Below, one piece after another: positions 1 to 11,104 of a stretch of DNA of 64,000 nt (position 1 is its first letter; each line of letters opens with the position of its first letter). This DNA is from Agrocybe praecox (taxonomy: Eukaryota > Basidiomycota > Agaricomycetes > Agaricales > Agrocybaceae): positions 62,001-126,000 of the forward strand of contig CAXHKQ010000197.1 in NCBI GenBank assembly GCA_964017145.1. Direction: 5' to 3'. The position numbers and the translations under genes were made by a program. Under the pieces are notes generated by a model that worked only from the letters and a program-made list of their open reading frames with translations, made no database searches and had not been told where the DNA came from.

Positions 1-1045
1 AGAACTTCGCGGGCAGCAGGCACGTCGCCAGCGAACCACTTTTCCTTGGCCGACATAAGCCAGAAAACCTCAGCCTGTATGCAGTGCACGACTGCATGTT
101 CGAGGATAGCATCCAGTGATTTTCTAAAAAAAAATAAAAGGATTGGAAAAAAACACGCACCCTGTCCCATGCCCCTTCTCCAACTCGGCGGCCTTCCTTC
201 ACAAATTCCTCTTATCAGGAAAAACCTTCAACGCATACGCCATTAGGTATCCTATTGGATCGACGGAAGTTGAGGTCCCATTGCCTATTGATGTCGCCGT
301 TCTGGATATCTGAGCAAAGAGAACAGTCAGAGTAAGTAAGGAAAAACGAAGGAAAGGAGTGATAAGTACCTGGTCAAGTTTGAATCAGAATTTGAGGGAC
401 AAAATTTTGTCACGAGATTGACCGATTTTGACAAAATTCATTGATCCACCAGAAGTGTCCACTGACGAATCGAAACCGCCAGCCTAAAAGGAAGTATGGT
501 CAGCAAGGAATAGAAAAAATAGTAACAAAACACGCACAATTTGTTGACGATGATCCAAAGCATTCTCAAACTCAGTCTTGCCTCGGTCACCAACCAGGAC
601 GCTGTCGAGCACGACGTACGTCCTCTCCTCTCCTCCCTCGTCAAATTGCCAACTTCGGGTATACTTCTTCGTCCATTACCGCCGACAACCCACGCTTGAG
701 GTCCGCCAATTGTTGCTGGATCTTCGGGCGTTCAGCGGGCAGTTTGCCCATTTCCACTTGTTCTTGAACTTCTCTGCACGGCACACACATGAAGAAAGGG
801 AAAACCATGGAGTTAGTCAGTCAGATATAAAAACCGACAAAACTAACCACAGTCACATACCTCCTAGCCCGCCACCTCAAATCCATAGCTTCGTCGACGC
901 CCTCGTAGATTTTGTCAGCTTCTTCATCATCCTGTTCGTATGTTGTTCCTGCGAATAAACCGTATTCGTTATCTGGATCCTAGAACTGGTCGGTATCAGG
1001 CTCTACTTCTTCGCCGCATTTGGCTTGTTCTTCACTGGATTTTCA
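1..1045 (-). pseudogene. PRP6: PRP6-like U4/U6.U5 snRNP splicing factor, internally deleted, runs off left edge
   Basis: Seen: reading the minus strand, the N-terminal Prp1_N region is recognisable (DPDNEYGLFAGTTYE, then DDEEADKIYEGVDEAMD, ERPKIQQQLADLKRG and ERTYVVLDSVLVGDRGKTEF), each block in its own exon. A later block reading GTSTSVDPIGYLM is followed immediately by HAT-repeat sequence ([12 protein letters not shown], then [10 protein letters not shown] and [12 protein letters not shown]) that continues past base 1. In normal Prp6 these two parts are separated by several hundred residues, so a large piece is deleted. In-frame stops occur at 980-982 (where Glu is usual) and 199-201 (where Trp is usual), and frames shift between blocks. 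Family knowledge: Prp6 is an essential tri-snRNP scaffold. Splice sites are still visible, so this is a genomic copy rather than a retrocopy. An intact copy must be elsewhere. Confidence 0.85.
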
Positions 1046-1084
1046 TTCCGTTGTCAGTCAAATGTCAAGTGGGCGATACAAGAG

Positions 1085-2817
1085 ATTACTCACGCTATCA
1101 ATTCTGCTGATGGACCTTCTCGAGCAGGACGGATATCGGATATCGGGACGTGTCGTAAAACCAGAGGCACTAAGAATAATGTCAGGTTGTCTATACCCTG
1201 CAAAAGTCGATAACAATGCGCAATAAGGTCAAGAGCATCATTGTGCGCAAAGGCTTTCGTGATGTCAGCGCCGAAGAGGAACCCGGCTCCGCGTGGGAAG
1301 AGGCCCCAGCCTTGAATTTCTGTGCATGTCAAGTGAAGTACGATTACCATTGAAATTACGACATAACGTCGATGTCAATTTGACGTGTAAATTAAATAGA
1401 TCAATAAAGAGGTCAGTTGATATCAAGAAAACATATAGGTACACATACCGTCAGGATCAGACCATAAGAGGTCACACATCGGACCATCATGAGGCACCTC
1501 CTGCTTTCGGTTGATTGAACGGATCTAAGAGGTCAGGTTTGTGTGTTAACGAAATTGAAAGCACAATAGAAAGAAATATGAGGAGACGAAGGATCATATT
1601 TATCCGTGATTTGGATCCTGATATTTGACAGGTGACACAGAGAGGGCGAGAGGAACGCCATACAATGAAATGAAATGAACACGACAGATAGATATAGGGA
1701 CAGACGGTACCGCAGGCGGTCAACGTACAAGGCACCCCAGAAACAGAAAAAAAAAAGAGCCAACAACCAAGGAGCGCACTCACCTGATCAATCTTCTGCA
1801 AATTCAGGCTCAAGCCTCCATGCACGCAAAACATTCTTCCATCGACGATAGCGCCAAGCGCGAGGTAATCAAACATCTCGCAACACCACCTCCACACATT
1901 GCTTCTCCCGTACTTGCTCTGGCACTCGTCGTAAAAGCCATATACCTGTGTGATCTGACGAGACTCGTGGTTCCCGTGAATGAGGGTGATGCGTTTGGGG
2001 TAGCGGACTTCTAGGGCAAGCAGGGGCAAGAACATCTCGACGCTGTAAACCTCCGATCGACAAAGTCGCCTGTAAAGTACACATAGTACAAGTGTAAGTG
2101 CAGATGGAAATGCACAGCGCAGATGTTGAGGCAGGTAGAGCGGATAGGAAGAGGCGAAGGAGAAGGAGAAGAAAGGAGCACAGGGAGGAGGAACAGCGCA
2201 CGAAAGATATATGTGATATGAACAAAGAAATGTCAGAGTCAGCATTAAAAAAATTTCCAAGAGAGAAAGAGCAAGTAAGGAATAAGTTACATACCCATGA
2301 ACAGATAATTTGTGTCTGGGCACAATCCACCCATCTTGAAAAGCTCCATTAGATCGAAAAACTGACCATGGATGTCGCCACAGATCTTTATTCGGCAGAG
2401 TCAAAGTGGGGTCGCGTGCATTCACCGAGAAAGGTCGGTGATTGATGTTCAGGAATGGCGGGGTGATAAGGATTGAAAGAAAGAAAGGCTTGAATCAGTC
2501 AGGTACGATGAGAATGACGATAGTAAAGTAATGATAGAAAGATGAAAAACGCACACCATAACAGGTGCATCAACAACCTGGACATTCCCTTCCTCGATCG
2601 ATATTTCTCTTGCCTTCAAACAGAGCCGTTTGACTTGTTATTCCGATATGGGTTCGCACCGCGTAGGTCGGTCGGTCGTTCGGTTGAATTGAGGAAAACA
2701 GCGGCGAAGGAACAAGATCATAACATAGGTTATTGGAAGAATCTTTTGCGTAAGGATCCAGCATGGACTATCACATACAATCGACCAAAATAGAGCGCAC
2801 CTGTCTAATTCACTCAT
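1085..2817 (-). pseudogene. PP2A-like Ser/Thr protein phosphatase (PP4/PP6/Ppg1 group), disrupted
   Basis: Seen: a start at 2817 (MSELDR), then exons reading [45 protein letters not shown], then [47 protein letters not shown] and GWGLFPRGAGFLFGADITKA. These cover the metal-binding GDxHG, GDxVDRG and GNHE motifs. Defects: an in-frame TAA at 2638-2640, a frame shift just after GDFVDR near 2047-2053, His for the conserved Arg before GNHE, and a badly decayed C-terminal SAPNYCYRCGN region near 1110-1180. The wording resembles the PP4/Ppg1 branch rather than PP2A catalytic subunit itself, but the branch is not certain. It lies directly upstream of the PRP6 remnant on the same strand. Confidence 0.85.
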
Positions 2818-2839
2818 AGCAGTTGTTGTGGTTCATGAA

Positions 2840-3330
2840 TCTGCTTTCAAATGCGTATCTAACCGGACGCATTGGCGCGTACAAATCAAGGTGTACAGTA
2901 TCAAAGCAAACAATAAAGGGTGAAAAGAGAAATCGCGGTCCCCGTCGATGATGATGGTGGTGGTAGTGGTAAAAAGAGCCCTGCTCATCGTCTCACACGT
3001 CCGGCTCAGATTCTGCTGATGGAATTTGGATTCATTTTCGTTTTCGGACATTGCTTGCACCGCCACCACTAACTGCCCGGCGTCAATGAGCTTAAAGACA
3101 TGATCCCGCCGTTCGCGCGTATCCTGAATGAGGGAGCCATCAAATGAGGGCCCAATAATATATCTTGGAGAGCTTTTGACTTCAGCAAAAACACTGCGCA
3201 GGTTTCGTGGCTGAGTAATGGCAGAACTGGGCTTAATCGTCGCAACGTATGTATACCATGTATATACCTACATTTCCAGCATGGTCACTCCTTCAGGGGG
3301 AGACTATGCTGGATCGAAAAATAAAAAGAG
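2840..3330 (-). other. Unassigned stretch between phosphatase and SEC5 remnants
   Basis: The minus strand has an open stretch around 3050-3170 reading DTRERRDHVFKLIDAGQLVV and continuing through 2833. It looks protein-like but I do not recognise the family. A CTLH-like reading was considered without enough support. Nothing else is evident. Confidence 0.25.
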
Positions 3331-3429
3331 GGGAAATTTTGCTGCCGTATCAAATCAGTACAATTCGATTGAGATCCAGACATCGGCGAGATATATAATT
3401 TCCATTCGGAGACTTGGGTGATTGATTAG

Positions 3430-4343
3430 ACGAAGAGGAAGACGTAGCAATAGGCAATAGTTGTCCAGGTCGATTTTCTAACAAATATTTGCCTTTCTTG
3501 TAATCTATGAGAGCGAATTCATATTTCCCCTATAGATCACTGAATATATGTGTTCGGATTTGCATTTTGGGATGCTTAACTTGTCTATTGATTCCATGAT
3601 GACGCTGGGCAAGTTGAAGAAAAATTTCGAGCGTTCGAATATACTCAAAGTAGTACGCAATTTCTGCGCCTTCGCGGCGGTTTCAAGCACAGGAAGAAAG
3701 ATTTGGTTGGTCTTCTGAGATCCATCTGGAAGGAAAAGATGTAAATATAAGAATATACGAGTTCGAAACCTACATACTTCTCAAGTAATCGCGCACAGGT
3801 CTCGTGGCATGTTCTGTCTTTGGATCTATAATGCCAAGTTTCATGTCCTCGTACAATCTTATGAGAGGATAGGTTACGATGATGATAGTCAGTTCAAAGG
3901 AAAAGAAGAGACTCACCATCTACAGCGCTTTTCACTACTACGAATCTGTCGAAGCCTTCCTCCACTAAAGTCCTTAGAGCTTCTTCTCGAGGTCGTGATA
4001 TGTCGCGTTCGGATGCGCGAAAGAGAGGTAAGCAGCTGGCGAAAACGTTTTTGAGGTCAAAAGAACAGACGATTCTAAGAGTATTGGGGTTAGTACTAGT
4101 CATGTGAATCAAGAAAATTACGCACTCGTTTCATTGTCTAGTTCTTTAACACCGCAAGATGTTAGGTCCAAGGTGAGTTCACGCAGACATGCAGCTCCAT
4201 ATATACCTTCTGGCGGGTCTAAGTCCCAGTGGGTCTTCCCTGTCCCTATCCCTATTACCCGATGGAGACAGCATCGCAAAAGGGTCTGTCACGTCCTCGT
4301 CGAGTTCATAGTCTACTTCTTCCCATTTCCTGAAAATAATTGG
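3430..4343 (-). pseudogene. SEC5: SEC5-like exocyst subunit, N-terminal part only, frameshifted
   Basis: Seen on the minus strand in order: KWEEVDYELDEDVTDPFA with a following DPLGL block (about 4215-4335); FAHPNATYHDLEK in one frame and EEALRTLVEEGFDRFVVVKS in another (3900-4075), showing a frame shift; IIDPKTEHATRPVRDYLRS (about 3780-3835); KLRTTLSIFERSKFFFNLPS (about 3605-3680); and YKKGKYLLENRPGQLLPI (about 3460-3525). These are the characteristic N-terminal blocks of Sec5, a subunit of the exocyst vesicle-tethering complex. The rest of the gene, several hundred residues, is absent. Introns remain between blocks. The true start was not found. Confidence 0.8.
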
Positions 4344-4389
4344 TCAAGTATATAGACCATTAGTTCGAGATAGACCAATAGTTCGAGAG

Positions 4390-4815
4390 AAAGGTACGAT
4401 GGGTGTAAAGAACCGATTTGACAAGCTTTCAAGAGCCCCAAGCACTTCACGCGCATCCCGATCAGTAGGACACGACCTCGCCTTGAACGTGCTGAACTCC
4501 CGGTCTCTCACAGCACCCTTCCAGATCAGATAACATTTGTTGTCGTCTAAAGACTTCGTTTCCTCCGAGTCATCTTCTGCTGGGGTTTTATTGCCACTAG
4601 CTCTGGGTTTTCGAGAACAATGTCCTCCGCACCATCGCGCAGGTTCAGTCCAAGCGATACGGTGCATCATCAACCGATAAACTTGGCTGCTCCTTCTACA
4701 TACACCAGATTGAACGAAGGGTTGAAAATGCACAATCCGGTAAGATTCAGCCGGTCGGCGTTCTTTCGAACTTTGAATTGATGCGAAGGATCCGAAAGAT
4801 TGTTGATCCCGCCAA
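4390..4815 (-). pseudogene. PRP3: PRP3-like U4/U6 snRNP protein, C-terminal domain fragment
   Basis: Seen: one minus-strand frame from about 4800 reads DPSHQFKVRKNADRLNLTGL, then CIFNPSFNLVYVEGAAKF and stops. The next frame continues LMMHRIAWTEPAR, a short acidic spacer, then NKCYLIWKGAVRDREFSTFK and SCPTDRDAREVLG. This is the C-terminal (DUF1115) domain of Prp3, a U4/U6 di-snRNP protein. The frame shift falls where an intact protein would read a few more residues before the LM-HRI block. Upstream parts of Prp3 are not visible. It sits about 50 bp from the start of the SEC5 remnant on the same strand. Confidence 0.8.
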
Positions 4816-5021
4816 TCAAAAATTACTCTCCCACCATGCATTCTTGGATCTTCACCCTCACCAACAACGACCACGCCATGCCATGCCATCGGTCGCGTTA
4901 GTCCCTGTTCGTCGTTAGAGGCCCCTCATACAGGGATCCCTGTGTATCCTCACCAGCCATTGTTGTCAAGTCACCTCAATCTACTTCGTGGCCAACAGAA
5001 TCGGCGGAGACAGGAGCTAGG

Positions 5022-5325
5022 GTGGTCGTCAGTACGTGTTCAGCATACAAAATCGCGTGCTTACCTTGTCAGATAGCAACTGCAATGGCGCTCCTCACCA
5101 CCAACACCGAGTTACATGTCAGTGGGGCAAATCCAATCCATCGTGTGCGCACATCCACGGAGGGAGTCAATGTTGCGTGCAGGGAGTTCGTAGGATGTTG
5201 TACATCCAGGCATCGTCTTGTCTCGAAAATTAGGTCAGTCATGGTTCATTTTGATACCGAAATCCCCTCCTGATTCCTTATCTAGAGTGATCACCCAATA
5301 CCAACTTCTGCAGTGGGCGTTACGA
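5022..5325. repeat. Degenerate direct repeat, unit 1
   Basis: The sequence from GTCGTCAGTACG to the CTCTAGAGTGATCACCCAATACCAACTTCTGCAG-type end is repeated with many substitutions about 437 bp downstream. Both units contain reverse-complement splice-donor-like GCTTACC motifs at equivalent places and can be read on the minus strand as small exons, but stops interrupt every frame. Probably a decayed, tandemly duplicated multi-exon gene. Confidence 0.6.
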
Positions 5326-5458
5326 GAGGCGGATAAGAGGTTAGTTCGTGTTCGTTGCCTGTAAACCTTTGCGCTTACCTCGTATCAGCATCTCCGCGCG
5401 CTCTACGACACACCATCAACCCCTCTCACTATCCTTGTTATCTACCACTCTCCGGTGG

Positions 5459-5755
5459 TCGTCAGTAAGCGTTCAACATACACAATCGTGTGCTTACCCT
5501 GTTGAAAACCAGCTGCAATGGCGCTCGTCAACACTAACACTGAATTACACAGCGGTGTGGCGAATCCAATCTGTCACATCCGCACAACATCCATGGAGTG
5601 GGGTCAATGCCGCGTGCAGGGAGTTTCGTAGGATGTTATACATCCAAGCATTGTCTAGGGTCGAAAAATAGGTCAATCATCGTTCATCGTTCAAATCAAA
5701 AATCCTGTACTTACCTAGAGTCATTACCCAACACCAACGTCTGCAGATTCATCAG
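5459..5755. repeat. Degenerate direct repeat, unit 2
   Basis: Partner of the unit at 5022-5325. Shared landmarks include TGCAATGGCGCTC, CGTGCAGGGAGTT, GTAGGATGTT and the CTGCAGA-type end. A minus-strand reading gives LQTLVLGNDSR before a GTAAGT donor, but no intact frame crosses the unit. Confidence 0.6.
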
Positions 5756-6300
5756 CACCAAGAGTGCACTCCACCCTACCTGCCTCTAGTCGTTCGCGTT
5801 CGAATCGACAGCACATGCGTGGTATTCTGCAGGAGTAGGTGCATCACAGGTTAGTCGCTCTTGTTTATGGTCGATTGAAATTCATTGCTCACCTGCTTGC
5901 ATTCCAAACCGGAACCCATTGCATTCTTGAATGGGTCAGTGGTATGTTCATCAACAGCAACCCTTTACTTACCTCGCATTAGCGTTTACCATCGGTCGTG
6001 CTCGTCATGTCGTTTGAACAGAGTGGATCACTTTCAAAACGGACCAGGTCAGTACATACATCTTCGTTATCTAAAGTCTCTCTGCTTACTTTGTCACCGA
6101 GAGTGCACCCTACGCTAGTCGGTCTTGTTCGGAACCAACAGCGCAAGGCAGATGGTACACTGTAACGGGCGTAAACAACAGGCTAGTCTCTGTTCGTCAT
6201 CAGAAGCAAATCCTTACCTCGTTTACGGTGACAGCTGTCGAATCCATTAGGCGGCGCCGGCGATGCGCAGAGAGGAAGAGGAATGCAGAGAAGAGCGGGA
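5756..6300 (-). other. Possible small-exon remnant on minus strand
   Basis: Further donor-like motifs on the minus strand occur near 5890, 5970, 6085 and 6210. The best reading starts with an ATG near 6249 (MDSTAVTVNE), splices at GTAAGG and continues VVYARYSVPSALR to another GTAAGC donor. No family was recognised. It may be the 5' end of the gene whose copies make up the repeats to its left. Confidence 0.25.
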
Positions 6301-8280
6301 GAAGTCTTGAGAAGAGAAGGGGTAACCAGCGGGAGGACTTCTTGAATGAGGAAACGGAAGAGAACCAGGTACGTCTTTTATAGCCTGGTTCGGACCCTGA
6401 TGCATATGCGACTTGGTGGTGACATCCTCCCGATGTCGCTTACCGAGTCTCCATGTTCTCCCTGTTGTTTCGGCTCATTTCGAGCTCGCGTTTCGTAATG
6501 TTCTCTACGGATCTTTCTTATAGTATGGACCCTCATGTATGTAATACGTAGTACATGAATTCAAAGTATATTTTTGCTACTTGAACGACATGAAAATGTC
6601 AAATACAGCGGACTCGATGAAAAGCGCGAATCGTATATTGTGCGACCGTATACCCAATCTTGATATCCCATCCCGATTCAAGCATTTGCAATGAATGCCA
6701 TTGACATTGTAAATCGATGTTTTTGCTACTACCTACATGTGGGCGCTAATATCTATTACCTCCACCTAGTTCACTCACCCCCTCAATAGGCCTGAACACC
6801 AAACCCCAACGCGTACCATAAACCCTGAGCATGGCCGAGAAACGCATATCTTGCCTAGCGTGAGGTTTGTGTTTGCTTCTGACCGAACATCGCAAGTCCA
6901 AGTTCGAAAGCTTGGACCCCATGGTTTCCATGTACGCTATCGGACTTGTCAAATTAGTAGACTATTACTTACGTCAACTCTTGTAGCGCTTCCGAAACAA
7001 GCGAAAAGCAGGTTTTAGTTTTCGTACGTCAAGGCCAAGCCAAGACGAGAAGAAATCGTACGGAATCGTACTTCTGGGTCGAAGGAGGTCATTTGGTCGC
7101 TTGACAGAGTAGAATATCTATTCACGTATGATTCAATTCAGAGTTAAAAATGATTATTTGAAAATACCTGTTAGACATGTTTTAAATGTTATGCGTTCGC
7201 CTTTGGGCGCTAAATTCATCTCGAGTCATGAGTGCGGTTTGGTGCAACCTCGGCCCACGGGCGCTAAAGTGAATACTGCACAATTCTTGACGTCCGGCTT
7301 GCGGCGGCCGCGCATCTTGTACATTCGTCATTTTGAGCTCCTGATATTACTCTAGGGTGCAATTTCTATACTTGTACTTGTTTTTGTGCTTACACTCATT
7401 GCCAACATACTGGACGAGGCAGTGTTGATATAAACCACCATGGCTATTATCGACTTGTCTACAACGATTCACGACCATGATTAAAATTTTGAAGAGAGGC
7501 CGTCGATGGTCATTCGTGCGATTTAATTAGTACCGCCTTTATCATTCACAGTTAACAGTGATTTCAAGGACCTTGTTTTTCAGAATCCGAATCCTAGCGC
7601 CCATCGCCCATCGTCGAGCGTTAATCCACCTATCCCCATCACCTTCCGCACAGCACACGTATATAATGGTATGCAGGATCTCTGTTCTCTGATCCGAGAT
7701 GATCAAGCTCAGCCTAATAATGATCGAAATTTCAAACACTGACAGAAAGACATCTTGAACTCTTATAATAATCCGAACATAAACGAGGTATGATTGGCCA
7801 GACGGATAATCTTGACTCTCGACTCTTTACTTTTTCTTCTCTCGGGTGCTGATTGGATGCAGATGGAATGGAGAGGAACTTGAGAGATACAATGGTTATA
7901 AAAATTACTATTTACCTGAGTGATGTGCAGGGATCAAGCCAGCCAAGGTGAGCCACTGCTCACTATTATATCATATCTATTCTATTCTATTCTTATTCCC
8001 ACTTCACGCGTCGATATAAAAAGGTCCGAGCCTAGGCTAATCGTGCCAATCTCTAATTCGTATGTAGCGTCTCAAGCTATTATGCGGCCCGACGGTAACG
8101 CAAGAGCACGAGCACGAGAGAGATTTTGTATGTACATGATTTTACAATTGTTCAGGGTTCGGGCCTGATATTTGATGACTGATAGCAGCGGCAGGTCCTA
8201 GGCTGTAGTTGGTTATCGCATCTGTCTGACACAAAGTGACGAGACGACGACTCATAATCAGGTCTTCAATCTACGTCGTT
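6301..8280. other. No recognisable gene
   Basis: AT-moderate sequence with short stop-limited frames on both strands. A minus-strand reading at 6746-6952 is open but matches nothing I know. No repeats, RNA genes or terminal inverted repeats were seen. Confidence 0.5.
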
Positions 8281-8650
8281 TAGGGTTCATAGACGTATAC
8301 GAGAAGCGAACACATATGGATACTGCCGGAAAATGAAGAGAAGGTGGAAGGAGGGAGGGGACGAGGAATAGAGATTAAGAGACGGAAAGGAAAGGAAAAG
8401 GAGCGAAGCGAGTAGTAAAACGAAGGCGGGGATAAGTATGAGACGAGGTGGGGGGGCGGGGTGCGTAAATTGATTGGTGTATATGGTACACGATGAGTGA
8501 TGGAATTTGAATGGTACGGAGGCGAGGGGGTGCTCCGAGATGGTGGACGAAAGATTAAAGATGAGAAATGTGAGTGTCGAAATACGGACCTGAGCAACAT
8601 GACCCGCACAAGCACGACGGAGTTTATTTTGCTCTAAGTCAATATACAAT
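8281..8650 (-). other. Pyrimidine-rich (minus strand) open stretch
   Basis: The plus strand is strongly purine-rich, including a GGTGGGGGGGCGGGG run near 8448-8462. That bias leaves two overlapping minus-strand frames open and rich in Ser, Pro, Leu and Phe. This is compositional rather than a convincing gene. Confidence 0.4.
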
Positions 8651-8840
8651 TGTTCAACCTAACTGAGGCTGAGGCTGAACCGTTCATACGCAATACCAAT
8701 GAGATTCTTTGATGACTGATAGAGGCGTGAGGTTGCAGAGGGAGCGAGAAAGCTGGCTACAGGCAAAAGACGGAAGATAGAAAGCAAATAAGAAAGACGA
8801 AAACGAGACAAGGTGACAACGTATAACCTGAAGGACTTAT

Positions 8841-8888
8841 TACTTGTTTTGCAGGGCCACCGCTACGCGTGGCAGATGCGAGTCTTTT
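8841..8888 (+). repeat. Dispersed hairpin motif, copy 1
   Basis: Contains GGGCCACCGCTACGCGTGGC, a near-palindrome, followed by ATGCGAGTC and a T-rich tract. Thirty-five bases including the hairpin are identical to the copy near 46.63 kb, and a diverged copy lies near 54.08 kb, all in the same orientation. Confidence 0.7.
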
Positions 8889-11100
8889 ATTTATTTTATT
8901 CAAACACGTTGGCGTCCGCGTTGGGAGTTGACAAGAACCTGCCTCCGCCGCCGCCATTAATGTTATAGATCGTTACGTATCGTTACAAATCGGGACACAA
9001 AAAAATAGGTCGTATTTTTGTCGGATACGGTGCACCATAGAGGTAATCTTAGGTCTTTCCATTTGTCTACCCGGTCTGGTTGCAAGACAAATGAATGCCG
9101 TTCGTACGCGTTGAAATTAAACCCGACCTAGCAGCACCTACGGCCATACGTACACATGTACTCCTTTATTTTTGGTTATATTTCTTTGGAAAACACTCCT
9201 GTACCCTACGCTATAGTTCAACGTCGTCGCCAGCTTCAGTAGGAAACTCGTACACACCTATCCACATTGCCGCCAGCGTACATACACAGCACACTTCAGT
9301 GCCTCTCGGACATGTACAGAGGTACTATTATACCTCATCGACGGCATAGAGGTCCTACACATCGAATTGCAGCGGTTTATGCATACCTAGCAAACCATAT
9401 TTGGGCGAGTGGGTCTCTCAGGCATAGGAAACGACTCCTTACATCCTTTCCAAAGTTCAAGACGATCGGGGGTTCTAGGTTGAGAAATATGTGAGTATAT
9501 TCGATTTTAAAAGGTCGAAATACATCTTGCCAATCGGAAATCAGGACTGGAGGTTGCGTTCCCCTACGACAATGACGGTATGTCAGTAACGAGCAGAGCC
9601 TGAGAGGTAAAAAGTGTTAACGTGCAAGGAATAGAAATATGGGGTCATGTATGGTGAATGAGATGATCAGGCTCGAGGACACACTTCCTGTATGTGCTAT
9701 GTACCGCTTGGCCCAAATCGAGGCAGTGAGATCAGCTTTTGAAAGGAAGAAGCATGAAAGGACCATCTTAACAAGAAGCTATGAAAAGAACACACCTGTC
9801 TGCAGCTTTTTCACAACAATCGTTGACCAGTATCGCATGGCCTGGGGTGATAGTAAGAGGTGCGAATGAGGGGCACGCTCGACCATTTAAAATGGATGAA
9901 CGCACATACTAAAATGTACAAAAACATCGCGACTTTGATCAATCGTTTCATCAGCGCATAACTCGTTGAATTGACAAAAAAATAGCGCATATATGGGCTT
10001 AGAATGAATGATACATACTGTAGCATTTCATTACTTTTGAGTGACAATCAAGAGCTTCCCTCGAATCACTCTGAGAAAACGGAGGAAGTGAATGGGCTGA
10101 TATGGGGACAACTTGATTAATGCAAATCACGTACTCGATAGACATGCTCATGACTTGGCTTATGCACATCCATTTAGACAGTCGTCCTCGAGATCAGGAG
10201 TTAACTATTCTAGTAGGCATGGTCTGGATTATACACGCGATAGATACAGGAGACTAACCCAGTAATGTTGAAAGGAAACAGGAGAGTTGGGCAATAAGAG
10301 GGGTACCCAGCCGTATGGCATATATGAGTGTTTTATCGGTCACCTGAAGCTTACACTGCGTTTCTAAAGCTGCTGGAAAGCTAGAATGATTGGAGAGGTA
10401 CATATACAATAAACTGGATCAGACTCTTTCATCGATATATAATCACTCATGAGTAAACGAGTGATAATATCTGTATTACGCAGAGAGATAAAGCTTTGAA
10501 TGTGAAGAAAGCATGTACGGAGCTTGATGAGTCTGGTTGAGGGGGCACAACCTGGACAAAAGCCGAGAAATCGAGAGCGAGTCCGACAGATCGGTAGAGG
10601 GTTTGCAATCAGCTCTAGGGTTATTTCGAGTCAGAGGCAGATATTGAGTTTCTAAGAGCCTGGAGCAGGACAAGAGTGAGATAGGGGGAGCTGAAGTGGT
10701 GGTGGAAAGGAAGAAGAAATTTGTCTCAGATAAGGCTCGGCCCTGGCGACGCGACGCGTAACGGAAGAAACCGAACAAGTTCGCGTGACCGTTCGGCGAT
10801 GAAGCTATCCGTTCCGTTTTCTGTGTTCGCTCTCCGCTCCTCCTTTCGATGATGTCAGGATTGGATGTTTTTTTAAGGATCAACGATCGTTCTCTTATTT
10901 AAATCATAGCCGCTGGCGAGTCCATGTCTCCTCTTATACGTATCGGTTATCTCTGCTGGTTTCGTATCATCTCTAAAACGCCGTATTTGATCTTGGATTC
11001 CGTGTACTCAATCAAGTGAGCTCTTCTCGTCTCCATATTTAACAACTTTACAAGATGTCTTCTACTTACACTCAATCTCCTCATCATCTCAGAGAGGCCT
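8889..11100. other. No recognisable gene
   Basis: Short frames only. A minus-strand block near 9810-9865 (GHAILVNDCCEKAAD) reads like protein but could not be placed. The 10476-10883 minus-strand frame is Ser/Leu-rich and unsupported. Confidence 0.4.
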
Positions 11101-11104
11101 CCCC

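Noticed and set aside
1487..2425. A 312-codon phosphatase protein as a continuous gene
   Set aside because: It reads through introns and crosses the GDFVDR frame shift; the true exons lie in several frames and include a stop.
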